Part shown: piece after piece, positions 1 through 9,153 of the stretch
Layout: the number at the start of each line of letters is the position of its first letter
Numbering within the stretch: position 1 is the first letter of the stretch
Source of the DNA: G965220305 sp965220305
Lineage (GTDB): Bacteria > Chloroflexota > Dehalococcoidia > Lucifugimonadales > UBA3495
NCBI GenBank assembly: GCA_965220305.1
Contig: OZ244817.1
Coordinates: forward strand, 372,001-436,000
Direction: 5' to 3'
DNA length: 64,000 nucleotides
Notes under the pieces: model-generated
Told to the model about the DNA's origin: nothing
Seen by the model: only the letters and a program-made list of their open reading frames with translations
Database searches by the model: none
Position numbers and translations under genes: made by a program

Positions 1-294
1 GCCAACGACCAAAGGCAGCCTCTTTCGGCCATGAATATCTTGGATGCAGCTTCGCGCGAGGGGCAGGAAGGCGCCCAAGTCGAGAGGCTGACGGGGTTCC
101 CGGATGTCCAGGAGGTGGTGGGGAGCTTGACACCTTTCTGTAGGGCTGGGTTTGGCGGTGCCTATATCCATTCCCCGGTAGACCTGCCGGCTATCGGAAT
201 TGATGATTTCGCCCTTGAGCATCTGGGCTAATTTGACCGATAGCCCGGTCTTGCCTACCGCAGTCGGGCCCACAATTGCTACCACCGGAGGCAA
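1..294 (-). CDS. miaA: tRNA dimethylallyltransferase MiaA, N-terminal part (cut by window edge)
   Basis: MiaA transfers a dimethylallyl group to N6 of A37 in tRNAs reading UNN codons. The minus-strand reading gives a P-loop GPTAVGKT near residues 9-16, then INSDSRQVYRGMDIGTAKP and HHLLDIREP, which are the P-loop, DSxQxY and HxxD motifs of the family. About 98 codons are visible and the rest lies left of base 1. A TTG at 294 behind a GAGGG-like site is the likely start; GTG at 285 is the alternative. It begins about 11 bases after the tpiA stop, so it is probably the last gene of the pgk-apgM-tpiA operon. The family call is certain; only the start is open. Confidence 0.9.
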   Translation of the reverse strand, partial: MPPVVAIVGPTAVGKTGLSVKLAQMLKGEIINSDSRQVYRGMDIGTAKPSPTERCQAPHHLLDIREPRQPLDLGAFLPLARSCIQDIHGRKRLPLVVG

Positions 295-305
295 TAGCCC
301 TACCC

Positions 306-1070
306 TCAGTTGGAAGCCTTTACCGCTGCCGCCTGCTGCACTACCTCCACAAACTGCTCCGCCTGCAGGCTGGCGCCACCGACCAGGGCCCCGTGAATAC
401 AGTCTTGCGCCGCGTAGTCGGCCACATTTGCGGGGTTTACGCTGCCCCCGTACAGGAGGGCTACTTCTTCCCCAGCCCCGCCAAATAGGGACTTCAACGT
501 CTCCAGGATGGGACCGCCCATAATTTCGGAGGCAATCTCCGGCGTGGCTGCTTGACCCGTCCCGATGGCCCAAACGGGTTCGTAGGCGACGATTAGCCCA
601 CTTATGTCAACCAGGCCACTCAAGGAACCCCGTAGTTGGGCTTCGACCACGGCTTCAGCCTGCCCGGCCTCCCGTTGTTCCAGAGTCTCGCCGATGCAAA
701 CTATGGGGTTTAGCCCGTGCTGAAACGCCGCCTGGACTTTGAGGCTTATCTGCTGGTCGGTTTCGCCAAAGAGTTGCCGCCTTTCCGAATGACCGAGTAT
801 CACGTAATCGCAGAGTCCTTGCAGCATGGTGGGGGCTATCTCGCCGGTGAAAGCGCCCGATTCTTGAGAATGCATATTCTGCGCGCCCACGAAAATGGGC
901 GAACCCCGCACCACGTCAGCGACGGCGGCGAGGGATACAAAGGGAGGGCATAGGATAACCTGGGCGGATGAGTCCTGACCCAGCCCATTCCGCACGCTGG
1001 TTGCCAATTCCACAGCGGCGGCCAGATTGGTGTTCATTTTCCAGTTGCCAGCAAGGACGGTCGGCGGCAT
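306..1070 (-). CDS. tpiA: Triosephosphate isomerase
   Basis: Interconverts dihydroxyacetone phosphate and glyceraldehyde 3-phosphate in glycolysis and gluconeogenesis; cytosolic homodimer. The 254-residue length is typical. Visible motifs are GNWKMN at the N-terminus (substrate lysine), GHSERR (catalytic His) and AYEPVWAIGTG (catalytic Glu and start of flexible loop 6), followed by LYGGSVNP for phosphate binding. ATG start with a GGAG site upstream. It lies 15 bases after apgM and just before miaA, in a minus-strand run with pgk, so the lower-glycolysis genes appear co-transcribed. Confidence 0.97.
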   Translation of the reverse strand: MPPTVLAGNWKMNTNLAAAVELATSVRNGLGQDSSAQVILCPPFVSLAAVADVVRGSPIFVGAQNMHSQESGAFTGEIAPTMLQGLCDYVILGHSERRQLFGETDQQISLKVQAAFQHGLNPIVCIGETLEQREAGQAEAVVEAQLRGSLSGLVDISGLIVAYEPVWAIGTGQAATPEIASEIMGGPILETLKSLFGGAGEEVALLYGGSVNPANVADYAAQDCIHGALVGGASLQAEQFVEVVQQAAAVKASN

Positions 1071-1085
1071 TAGAACTCCGTTATC

Positions 1086-2291
1086 CTATGGACCGAATTT
1101 AGTGAGTTTGCCAGCGTGGGATAGGGCCAACAACATCACGTTGGTGGCCGGTATGCTGCCGATGGACCCCAGCCCGCAGGCCCGCTCATCAAAGGACTTT
1201 ACTCCTTCACCCCTGGTCAACTGCGAGTTAATCATAAAAGGCACCGGGTGCCAACTGTGGGCCGCCATAATGGCTGGCGTGGCGTGGTCTCCGGCAACCA
1301 TGAATACGTCCGGCTCCAACTCCCGAATCAAGGGAATGAGGGGGTCCAACTCCTCCAGGCGCTTGACCTTGGCGTCGAAATCTCCGTCTTCGCCGGCGGC
1401 GTCGGCGGGTTTGTAGTGAATGAAGAAGAAGTCGTGGTCCTTGTAGTGCTGGTGCATAGTCTCGACTTCATCGGCGAAGGTGTGTCCGGTGGGAATGATT
1501 TCCATCCCGGCCACCGTCGCCAGTCCCCGGTACATGGGATACGCTGCAATGCCTGCCGGGTTCAACCGATAAACATCGCCCATAGGCGGCAGGTGGGGGA
1601 GTTGGGCCCATCCTCGGAGCAGCACCATGTTGGCCGGTTCCTCTTCGGATAGGAGACGCCCGGCCTCGGCCACGAACTGGTTAACCGCGGAGGCCGTCTT
1701 TTCGGCTTCTGGGGTTAGGCCCCGGGCCGGCAACGCCGCTACGCCGGTCTGTTGCGGGTCGGTCTCGGAGAGCATCTCGGAGAGTCCCTCGCCACGGAGC
1801 CGTAGCACGAAACGGTAGTCCTGCACCGGAAACACGTCCACCTGAACGCCGGGCACCTCTATCTGGTCCAACCGTTCACAGAGGGGGGCGCTCAACTCGG
1901 TGGCTATCCTCCCCGCGCGACGGTCCACCAGCAAGCCATTCCCATCCACGGCACAGAAGTTGCCCCGGGCGGCCACGTCTCCGGGCCGCAGCTCAATGTC
2001 GATGCCTAATGCTTCAAGAGCGCCTCTGCCAATGAGGTACTTGAGCGGGTTGTACCCAAAAAGAGAAAGGTGGCCCGGCCCGCTGCCCGGGGCTATTCCC
2101 GGCAACACCGGCGTGGTCAACCCGCAGGCGCTCTGCTGGGCCATGGCGTCCAGATTGGGAAGGTGGGCGGTCTCCAACTCGGAAAGCCCGGTGTCCGGAT
2201 GGGCCAAGCCGCCCAGACCGTCAACCACCAGCATCACTATTTTGGAAGAAGTGCTAATGTAGCAGTCGTGCAATTGTTCTAAATCTATCAT
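1086..2291 (-). CDS. apgM: Archaeal-type cofactor-independent phosphoglycerate mutase
   Basis: Converts 3-phosphoglycerate to 2-phosphoglycerate without 2,3-bisphosphoglycerate; alkaline-phosphatase superfamily. The N-terminal VDGLGG supplies a metal Asp, GPGHLSLFGY carries the serine nucleophile, and GDHATPAIMAAHSWHPVP near the C-terminus carries the metal-binding Asp/His set. About 401 residues, the size of the ApgM branch rather than the roughly 510-residue GpmI. ATG at 2291 is preferred; an in-frame TTG at 2312 would add seven residues. It sits between pgk and tpiA on the same strand, filling the next glycolytic step in the cluster. Confidence 0.95.
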   Translation of the reverse strand: MIDLEQLHDCYISTSSKIVMLVVDGLGGLAHPDTGLSELETAHLPNLDAMAQQSACGLTTPVLPGIAPGSGPGHLSLFGYNPLKYLIGRGALEALGIDIELRPGDVAARGNFCAVDGNGLLVDRRAGRIATELSAPLCERLDQIEVPGVQVDVFPVQDYRFVLRLRGEGLSEMLSETDPQQTGVAALPARGLTPEAEKTASAVNQFVAEAGRLLSEEEPANMVLLRGWAQLPHLPPMGDVYRLNPAGIAAYPMYRGLATVAGMEIIPTGHTFADEVETMHQHYKDHDFFFIHYKPADAAGEDGDFDAKVKRLEELDPLIPLIRELEPDVFMVAGDHATPAIMAAHSWHPVPFMINSQLTRGEGVKSFDERACGLGSIGSIPATNVMLLALSHAGKLTKFGP

Positions 2292-2332
2292 CTTTGACTC
2301 TAACTCCCCCAACTAGGCCCCTTTGGAAGTGG

Positions 2333-3529
2333 TTAAACGTCGGGCAGCGCGGCGATACCCGGCAGCTCCTTCCCTTCCAGGAACTCCAGGGACGCGCCGC
2401 CCCCGGTGGAAACGTGGGTCATCCGTCCCATCAACCCCAACTCCTCCACGACTTCGGCGGTGGACCCGCCACCGACCACCGTGGTAGTCCCGGAAAGTCC
2501 GGCAATAGCCTGGGCAACGGCGCGGGTGCCGTGGCTGAAACGGGGCATCTCGAAGACCCCCATAGGGCCGTTCCAAATGATGGTGCTACAGCCGCCCAGG
2601 GCCGCCGAGAAATCGGCGGCGCTTCCCTCTCCGATGTCCATTACATAGGAACCACTCGGGACTTGGTCTGCCGGGACGGTCCGGCTTTCCGACGGCTCGG
2701 CGCTGAACTCGCTGGCGATTACAACGTCCTTGGGCAGATGCACCGCAACACTGCTGGCGTTGGCCCTATTGAGCACTTCCCGGGCGAACTGCAACCGGTC
2801 CTCTTCCACCGACGACGCCCCGGTTCCGTAGCCCATAGCGTTGAGGAAGGTGACAGCCATGCCCCCGCCGATGAGCAGGTGGTCTAACTTATCCAACAGG
2901 TTTTCCAAGACCAGAATCTTATCGCTCACCTTGGCGCCTCCCATCAGAGCGGCCAAGGGGCGCTGCGGCGATTCCAGGGCCTGGCCCATGGATTCTACTT
3001 CCCGTTGCACCAACAACCCCATAGCCGAGGGCAGGAGTTTCGGCAGGCCCACCGTGGAAGCATGCGCCCGGTGGGCGACGGCAAAGGCGTCCATGACAAA
3101 GCAATCGGCCAAGGAAGCCAAGGCCCCAGCAAATTCGGGATCCGCCTTCTCCTCGCCTTCGTGGAAACGGAGGTTCTCCAAGAGGGCCACTTCCCCGGCT
3201 TTCATTGCATTAATGGCCGAAGTCACTTCTGGCCCGATGCAGTCGCTCAAATTTGCCACCGGGCGACCCAGCAATGTTGCCAGGCGACCCCCTACCGGCC
3301 CCAGCCGCACCGACTCGTCAATCTTGCCAGCGGGCCGGCCCAAGTGGGAGCACAAGATTACCCGACATTCTCGTTGCAGCAAGTATTCAATGGTCGGAAG
3401 GGTGGCCCGGAGACGATGATCGTAGGATGCAATGGCATCAATCCCCTGTTCTATGGGCACGTTGAAATCCACCCGTACCAGGACCCGCTTGCCGTTGACA
3501 TCCAGGTCAGTGAGGCTACGCTTGGCCAT
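2333..3529 (-). CDS. pgk: Phosphoglycerate kinase
   Basis: Transfers phosphate between 1,3-bisphosphoglycerate and ADP, the first ATP-forming step of glycolysis. 398 residues, full length. The N-terminal RVDFNVP substrate motif, MGGAKVSDKI, the nucleotide-site NGPMGVFE and the glycine-rich GGGSTAE and STGGGASLEFLEGKELPG near the C-terminus are all present. ATG start with a GAGGAG-like site upstream. First gene of the pgk-apgM-tpiA-miaA set and 49 bases downstream of the polyprenyl-synthase-like gene. Confidence 0.97.
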   Translation of the reverse strand: MAKRSLTDLDVNGKRVLVRVDFNVPIEQGIDAIASYDHRLRATLPTIEYLLQRECRVILCSHLGRPAGKIDESVRLGPVGGRLATLLGRPVANLSDCIGPEVTSAINAMKAGEVALLENLRFHEGEEKADPEFAGALASLADCFVMDAFAVAHRAHASTVGLPKLLPSAMGLLVQREVESMGQALESPQRPLAALMGGAKVSDKILVLENLLDKLDHLLIGGGMAVTFLNAMGYGTGASSVEEDRLQFAREVLNRANASSVAVHLPKDVVIASEFSAEPSESRTVPADQVPSGSYVMDIGEGSAADFSAALGGCSTIIWNGPMGVFEMPRFSHGTRAVAQAIAGLSGTTTVVGGGSTAEVVEELGLMGRMTHVSTGGGASLEFLEGKELPGIAALPDV

Positions 3530-3578
3530 TTGACTGCAAGACTCCTCTCATATCTTAGGTTCAGTGTTCGACTTTCGT

Positions 3579-4589
3579 TCAGCGCGAATGTCCCAACGCC
3601 AACTGCCCCAACTCTTCCAATTCCTGCCGTTGCTCAGGGGACATATCGACTTCGGCCACCGCCCTGTAGCCTTCCGACACGAGCTCTTCGGCCCTTCCTT
3701 CGGCGAATCGGCGGGAGCCAACTTTCTCCAGGAGGGAGATAACCTGCGAAATATCGTCCGGTTCCAGTACGCGTTTGGCGTAAATACCGCCTAGCTGACG
3801 CTTGGTGGCCGAGGTGGAGTTCTCCAGAGCGTGAATCAGGGGCAGGCTCTTCTTCTTATTGAGCAAGTTCCCGGCGGTCATTCCGTCACGCCCTTGGCCC
3901 CAAAAGTCGGCAACGTCCTGCGAGATTTGCCAAGCCATCCCCAGCTTGGCGCCCAACTGTTGGAAGCCAGCGCGGGCATCGGCGTCCGCTCCCGCGGTCA
4001 GGGCTCCCAAACTGGTGGAGCAGGCGCTCACCGCGCCGGACTTCCGCCCTATCATGTCGTAGTAATCGTTGCTGGTGACCATCAACTGGTCCTGGAAGCT
4101 AAGGTCCATGTACTGGCCTTCACAGAGGGAGAGGCAAGCCCGGTCGAGGGTCCCCACAGCCTCCAGCACCTCTTGGGGAGCAACGCCAAGGTTGGCCAGA
4201 CGCATCATGGCAGACCGGCTCAGCGCGTGCAGCCCGTCTCCGGCGTTGATAGCCTGGGCCGGTCCCCACACCCACCAAATGCTTGGCCTTTCCTGGGCAT
4301 CTACCCTGCCGGCCTGAACATCTCCATGAACCAGGGTAAAATTGTGGACCAACTCCACAGCCGCCGCCACCGGCAACGCCGGGGAAAAATCGCCCGCCAG
4401 CACCCGGCAGGTCCCCAACGCCAACATCGAGTGGAAATGGGGTGGCGCAGCATTATCCACGGGCTGCCCTAACTGATTGGTCCATCCCAGGTGGTAGCGC
4501 AACAGGTCGTATAGGAACCCAGTACGGGAGGCGAACAATTCCTTCAACTCTCGCTGGATGGCTTGTCCGTAAGCTTCGTATGAAGCCAA
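3579..4589 (-). CDS. Polyprenyl synthetase family protein with degenerate Asp-rich motifs
   Basis: Isoprenyl diphosphate synthases join allylic diphosphates to IPP using two Asp-rich Mg2+ motifs. The family frame is recognisable: HNFTLVH, the WG-AQAINAGD segment, the LCEGQYMDLSF helix, and KSGAVSACSTSLGAL. The first Asp-rich motif reads HGDVQAGRVDAQ instead of HDDIQDxD, and the second reads QDVADFWG instead of DDxLGIWG, so both metal sites look impaired. 336 residues. The start is uncertain: TTG at 4589 lies about 15 bases from GGAGGT, and no ATG is in frame. It may be a pseudo-enzyme or a divergent activity. It precedes pgk on the same strand. Confidence 0.8.
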   Translation of the reverse strand: MASYEAYGQAIQRELKELFASRTGFLYDLLRYHLGWTNQLGQPVDNAAPPHFHSMLALGTCRVLAGDFSPALPVAAAVELVHNFTLVHGDVQAGRVDAQERPSIWWVWGPAQAINAGDGLHALSRSAMMRLANLGVAPQEVLEAVGTLDRACLSLCEGQYMDLSFQDQLMVTSNDYYDMIGRKSGAVSACSTSLGALTAGADADARAGFQQLGAKLGMAWQISQDVADFWGQGRDGMTAGNLLNKKKSLPLIHALENSTSATKRQLGGIYAKRVLEPDDISQVISLLEKVGSRRFAEGRAEELVSEGYRAVAEVDMSPEQRQELEELGQLALGHSR

Positions 4590-4675
4590 AGATATTATGC
4601 TTTAACCTCCGACTTGGCGGTTGCCCCGAGGGTCTGCCAACTTGATACCCAGATAGGGCAGGAATTTGAGCTGCG

Positions 4676-5266
4676 CTAACGGCAGGCCGCCAGCACATCC
4701 TGGAAGGGTAGCGCTCCCTGGCGCAGAAGTACGGGAGCTCCCGAACTTATGTCCACCACGGTGGAGGAAGTCCCCTGGGGCGGGGGCCCGGCCCGTATTA
4801 TGTAATCTATTCCCTGGCTTAAAGAGCCGTCCAGATGGTCCAACGTGAGGAGGTCAGGCCCCCCGCTGATATTGGCGCTAGTCCCGGTTATTGGCCCAAT
4901 TGCCTTGCACAACTCCAAGGGTGCCCAGTGGTCCGGCATTCTCACCGCCACCGTGCTTTCGCCGCCGGTTAGAGACTCTGGCAACTTTGGGGCACGGGGA
5001 AAAACCAAGGTCAGCGCGCCGGGCCAAAACCGTTGGGCCAGCCTGTAGCCCACCTCGGAAACCGATTCGGTGACCTCCATGGCCTGTTCCCAACTGGCAA
5101 CCAACACCGGCACCGCCATGCGTTGGGGACGTCCCTTTATGGCGAACACCCGCTGGATAGCGGCCTCCTGAAAGACATCCGCCGCCAACCCGAAGAGGGT
5201 GTCCGTAGGTGTGATTACCACGCCGCCGCTCCGGATTATTCGAGCCGCTTCTTCTATCTCGTCCAA
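4676..5266 (-). CDS. tsaC: Threonylcarbamoyl-AMP synthase (Sua5/YciO/YrdC family)
   Basis: Makes threonylcarbamoyl-AMP from threonine, bicarbonate and ATP, the precursor for t6A37 on ANN-decoding tRNAs. 196 residues, the short TsaC form without the Sua5 C-terminal domain. Motifs include PTDTLFGL (usually PTDTVYGL), KGRPQRMAVPVLV, the FWPGALTLVF core and GTSANISGG. The gene is divergent from guaA across a 237-base gap that holds promoter-like sequence. YciO paralogues share these motifs, so the exact substrate is inferred. Confidence 0.9.
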   Translation of the reverse strand: MDEIEEAARIIRSGGVVITPTDTLFGLAADVFQEAAIQRVFAIKGRPQRMAVPVLVASWEQAMEVTESVSEVGYRLAQRFWPGALTLVFPRAPKLPESLTGGESTVAVRMPDHWAPLELCKAIGPITGTSANISGGPDLLTLDHLDGSLSQGIDYIIRAGPPPQGTSSTVVDISSGAPVLLRQGALPFQDVLAACR

Positions 5267-5414
5267 CTGCTAGCCCTGCTGTACCGGAACCGGCATTGCT
5301 ATCCGCTGCCCCACCTCGCGCATGAGTTTAGCATGAACCTAAGCCCGCGGTCGAGGCTCCAAATCGTCCAGACCGGGAGACCGAGAATCAGGTCCACAAA
5401 AAGCGGCTGTGGTA

Positions 5415-5420
5415 TATAAT
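5415..5420 (+). promoter_or_regulatory. Possible -10 box for guaA
   Basis: A perfect TATAAT stands in the tsaC-guaA gap, about 84 bases before the guaA ATG. The -35 region at the usual spacing (around 5392-5397) is a poor match, so this is only a candidate. Confidence 0.35.
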
Positions 5421-5503
5421 ACTAAACCTATACAGTGTTCTAGGGCGTAGTCACTGAATTCTATCTATCCGTCCCGCCTCTTCCAACAGTCCAGGGGGGT
5501 AAT

Positions 5504-7093
5504 ATGACCAACCCGCAAATGTCGGGAGCCAGTTTCGGGTCCGGATCCAGTAGGTCTCAAGAAAGCGTTGCGGTAATTGACTTCGGCTCCCAATATACCC
5601 ACCTCATCGCCAGGCGGGCCCGAGAGTTGAAGGTTTTCTCGGAGATTTTTCCGCCCAGCGTATCTGAAGATGCCGTCAAACGCATCAACGCCAAGGGTAT
5701 AATACTTTCCGGAGGGCCAGCCAGCGTTTACGACCCGGGCGCCCCATCCATACCCTCTTGGGTATTGGAACAGCGGTTCCCCGTCCTGGGTATCTGCTAC
5801 GGTATGCAGGCGATGGTACACCAGTTGGGCGGGACTGTTACTCCCGGCAGGCAGCGCGAGTACGGTAACGCAACCCTGTTTCACGCAGGTCAAGGTGGGC
5901 CCCTCTTCAACGGTCTGCCGGAATCACTTCAAGTATGGATGAGCCACGGGGACCGCGTGGAATCCCTACCTCCGGGATTCTCAACCCTCGCCAACACCGG
6001 CAGTTCGCCGTTGGCGGCAATTGCCAACGGAGACAACATGTTTGGCCTCCAGTTCCACCCCGAGGTATCCCACACACACCTGGGCATGTCCATTTTAGAG
6101 AACTTCCTCTATAAGGTGTGCGGCTTCCAAGGCACCTGGACACCGGGGAATTTCGTCTCCGAGGCTACCGCCAGAATCCGGGCCCAGGTGGGAGAGGGCC
6201 GGGTTATCTGCGCCCTCTCGGGGGGCGTCGACTCGGCAGTCACGTCGATGCTGTTGCACCAAGCCATCGGCGACCACTTGACCTGCATTTTCGTTAACAA
6301 CGGCCTGCTGCGGCACCGGGAAGCTCAGGAGGTTCAGGAGACCTTCAAGCGCAATCTGGGTCTTAACCTGACCTACATTGACGCCTCGGAACGCTTCGTA
6401 TCCAGGCTTCGGGGCGTGATCGACCCGGAAGTCAAGCGAAAGACCATTGGCGAGGAGTTCATCCGCGTCTTTGAGGAAGTCGCGTCCGAGCTCAGCGATA
6501 CCCAATACCTGGCCCAGGGCACGCTTTATCCCGACGTGATAGAGAGCGAGACTCCGGAGAACCGGGCATCGGCCCGCATCAAGACGCACCACAATGTGGG
6601 CGGTCTGCCGGAAGACATGGACCTGGAACTGGTGGAGCCGCTGCGTTACCTCTTTAAGGACGAAGTTCGCGAGGTCGGCAAGGAGTTGGGGCTTCCCCAT
6701 GAGGTCCTGTACCGCCAGCCCTTCCCCGGGCCGGGCTTGGCGATTCGCATCATCGGCGAAGTGACCAGCGACCGCCTGGACATCCTCCGCGCCTGCGACC
6801 GGGTGGTGGACGAAGAGATTCGCAAGGCAGGACTGTACGATGATATTTGGCAGAGTTTTGCCGTGCTCACCGACAACCGCACCGTGGGAGTCATGGGCGA
6901 CTACCGCACCTACGGTTACGTCTGCGCCATCCGGTCCGTGTCCAGCGAAGACGCAATGACCGCCGACTGGTCCCGACTGCCCTACGAGGTCCTGGCTACC
7001 ATATCCAACCGCATCGTGAACGAGGCGGAGGGGGTCAACCGGGTGGTCTACGACATTACCAGCAAGCCGCCGGGCACCATTGAGTGGGAGTAA
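5504..7093 (+). CDS. guaA: GMP synthase (glutamine-hydrolysing)
   Basis: Aminates XMP to GMP using ATP and glutamine, the last step of guanine nucleotide synthesis. 529 residues: class I glutamine amidotransferase first (GICYGMQ nucleophile Cys, FHPEVSHT catalytic His), then an ATP-pyrophosphatase domain with the ALSGGVDSAV P-loop, and the C-terminal dimerisation domain ending SKPPGTIEWE. ATG start behind a G-rich site. First gene of a plus-strand purine cluster (guaA, purD, purE, purB, purC, purS). Confidence 0.97.
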   Translation: MTNPQMSGASFGSGSSRSQESVAVIDFGSQYTHLIARRARELKVFSEIFPPSVSEDAVKRINAKGIILSGGPASVYDPGAPSIPSWVLEQRFPVLGICYGMQAMVHQLGGTVTPGRQREYGNATLFHAGQGGPLFNGLPESLQVWMSHGDRVESLPPGFSTLANTGSSPLAAIANGDNMFGLQFHPEVSHTHLGMSILENFLYKVCGFQGTWTPGNFVSEATARIRAQVGEGRVICALSGGVDSAVTSMLLHQAIGDHLTCIFVNNGLLRHREAQEVQETFKRNLGLNLTYIDASERFVSRLRGVIDPEVKRKTIGEEFIRVFEEVASELSDTQYLAQGTLYPDVIESETPENRASARIKTHHNVGGLPEDMDLELVEPLRYLFKDEVREVGKELGLPHEVLYRQPFPGPGLAIRIIGEVTSDRLDILRACDRVVDEEIRKAGLYDDIWQSFAVLTDNRTVGVMGDYRTYGYVCAIRSVSSEDAMTADWSRLPYEVLATISNRIVNEAEGVNRVVYDITSKPPGTIEWE

Positions 7094-7212
7094 GGGAGTC
7101 CAAGATGCTCCGGTTCAGGTTGTCTTTCCTTGTACCTTCCCAAGGTCGTTTTCATTGGTACAGCGTCTATTCAATTGACCAACAGCAGGCCCTTCTGCTG
7201 GGGAGGTGAATC

Positions 7213-8499
7213 TTGCGCGTCCTAGTAGTAGGCTCGGGGGGCCGCGAGCACGCCCTAACTTGGCGGTTACGACAGAGTCCTAACGTTACCGGTCTGTGGG
7301 TCGCCGGAGGCAACGCTGGCACGGCGGAGATGGCAACCAACCTGGACGTTAACCCGGAGAACGTCCTGGCTGTAGTGGAGGCAGCCGAAACTTTGGATAT
7401 TGAGCTGGTCGTCGTTGGTCCCGAGGTTCCCCTGGCCGGCGGCGTCGTGGACCAGCTTGTCAAGCGAGGCATCCCGGCTTTCGGGCCCAGCCAGGCGGCG
7501 GCGCAGTTGGAGTCCAGCAAGGCTTTCGCCCGGGAAATCATGGAGGGAGCCTCGGTCCCAGCCCCCGCTTACCACACCTTCCACGACTACCAGGAGGCGC
7601 TAAACTTCGTCGGGAACAACCGCAGCCCGGTGGTGGTGAAGGCCGATGGGCTAGCCGCCGGCAAGGCTGTATCCCTCTGCCACACTTCGGAAGAAGCGGC
7701 GGCGGCAGTTCACCGCTGTATGCAGGCCCGGGACTTCGGGGACGCCGGCGATGCGGTGGTCATTGAGGAGATGCTTCAGGGTCGGGAGGTGAGCGTATTC
7801 GCCTTTACCGACGGAGAGAATATTTCACCCCTCGTCGCCGCCTGCGATTACAAACGCATTGGCGACGGCGATGAGGGCCCCAATACCGGGGGCATGGGTA
7901 GCTTCACGCCCCCGGACTTCTGGACCGACGAGCTGGCCCAGCAGATCGCCGACACTGTAATGGCCCCGACGATTCGAGCTATGTCCAACCGGAATACTCC
8001 CTTCCGCGGGGTGTTGTACGCTGGGCTTATGTTAACCGACGAGGGGCCGAGGGTACTGGAGTTCAACTGCCGCTTCGGGGACCCGGAGACCCAGGTTATT
8101 CTGCCCCTTCTGGAAACAGACCCGATTGAAGCGATGTTAGCCTGCGTCGAAGGCCGACTTTCCGGGGGCATGGTCCGGTGGACAACCCAGCCTCATGTGG
8201 GCGTTGTCCTGGCTTCCGCCGGCTATCCCGAAGCCTACCAGACCGGGTTTCCCATATCCGGGCTGGAAATCCTGGACACCTCCTCATTGGTTTTCCATGC
8301 CGGCACCCGCCATATAATAGAAGGTGAGGTGTCCAGCGTGGTGACCAGCGGAGGCCGGGTGCTGGCCGTAGTCGGTCGGGGAGATTCCCTGGGGCAGGCG
8401 CGGGAACGGGCTTACGCCAGGGTTGGCGCCATCGATTTCCAGGGAGCCTACTACCGGACCGATATTGGTAAAGGAGTTGGACCCGCTGGGGGACGCTGA
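7213..8499 (+). CDS. purD: Phosphoribosylamine-glycine ligase
   Basis: Second step of de novo purine synthesis, forming GAR from phosphoribosylamine, glycine and ATP. 428 residues with the N-terminal GSGGREHAL motif, the ATP-grasp domain (VVVKADGLAAGKAV) and the PDSP-like signature region EGPNTGGMGS and EFNCRFGDPETQ. TTG start preceded by GGGGAGGTG. The stop overlaps the next gene start (TGATG), suggesting translational coupling to an unknown protein. Confidence 0.97.
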   Translation: MRVLVVGSGGREHALTWRLRQSPNVTGLWVAGGNAGTAEMATNLDVNPENVLAVVEAAETLDIELVVVGPEVPLAGGVVDQLVKRGIPAFGPSQAAAQLESSKAFAREIMEGASVPAPAYHTFHDYQEALNFVGNNRSPVVVKADGLAAGKAVSLCHTSEEAAAAVHRCMQARDFGDAGDAVVIEEMLQGREVSVFAFTDGENISPLVAACDYKRIGDGDEGPNTGGMGSFTPPDFWTDELAQQIADTVMAPTIRAMSNRNTPFRGVLYAGLMLTDEGPRVLEFNCRFGDPETQVILPLLETDPIEAMLACVEGRLSGGMVRWTTQPHVGVVLASAGYPEAYQTGFPISGLEILDTSSLVFHAGTRHIIEGEVSSVVTSGGRVLAVVGRGDSLGQARERAYARVGAIDFQGAYYRTDIGKGVGPAGGR

Positions 8500-9095
8500 T
8501 GGCAATGGTTGCCAATGCAGAAAAGTGGCTCCACCTGCTTGAAGACTTCAACACGGCAGTCCGGCAGGGAGAGTTGGACCGCTACCGAGAACGCCGTTGG
8601 GGAAAATCGGAGACGATGGCCCAGTGGCTGGCCCAAGAGTCCCTGACCACCATGTCTACCGAACAAGGAATCGCCCTCTACCGGGCTTCCGGCGGGACCA
8701 GGATAACCCAATTTCGCTCCAATCCCATTGCCGAGTTGCGGGACTCGCTGGACTTTTTGCTATATGATACCATCAGACTGGAAGCCCGTTTTGATGAATG
8801 CGCCGACGACGAGGGGGGGTACAGACTGGCTGGGGCGGGCAAAGAGTTCGTGTCTTTTCTACTTTGCCTGCGAGACCCCACCTTGTTTGGGCCCTGGAAT
8901 TCCCACTCCGAGAGGATGTTGAGAGTTTTGGGGCGGTATCCACCAGCGTTGAGGAAGGGTCGGTTGGGCAACCGCTACATGGACTTGTTGGATGCCCTTC
9001 AGGAAGTCCGCAGCCGGCTGAGACTGGCCGACCACAGGCAGGTGGACGAATTCGCCTACTTTGTTGCCCGCTTGGCCGGCTCCGGGAGCAGGTAG
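8499..9095 (+). CDS. Conserved-looking hypothetical protein, purine cluster
   Basis: I do not recognise this 198-residue protein. It looks alpha-helical and soluble, rich in Arg and Glu, with no signal peptide and no obvious catalytic motif; the segment LVSFLLCLRDPTLFGPW-like region (residues about 113-130) is the most structured. Its ATG overlaps the purD stop, so it is coupled to purD, and the next gene follows 58 bases later. Position inside the pur cluster suggests a role tied to this operon but does not define it. Confidence 0.65.
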   Translation: MAMVANAEKWLHLLEDFNTAVRQGELDRYRERRWGKSETMAQWLAQESLTTMSTEQGIALYRASGGTRITQFRSNPIAELRDSLDFLLYDTIRLEARFDECADDEGGYRLAGAGKEFVSFLLCLRDPTLFGPWNSHSERMLRVLGRYPPALRKGRLGNRYMDLLDALQEVRSRLRLADHRQVDEFAYFVARLAGSGSR

Positions 9096-9153
9096 AAATG
9101 TGCCCAGTCCTCAAGGGGATGTCCGTCTATAAAATGCTAAGGGGGAATGACAC

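Noticed and set aside
6095..6700. 201-codon open frame on the minus strand inside guaA
   Set aside because: Antisense shadow of a conserved gene; no ribosome binding site and no recognisable motif.
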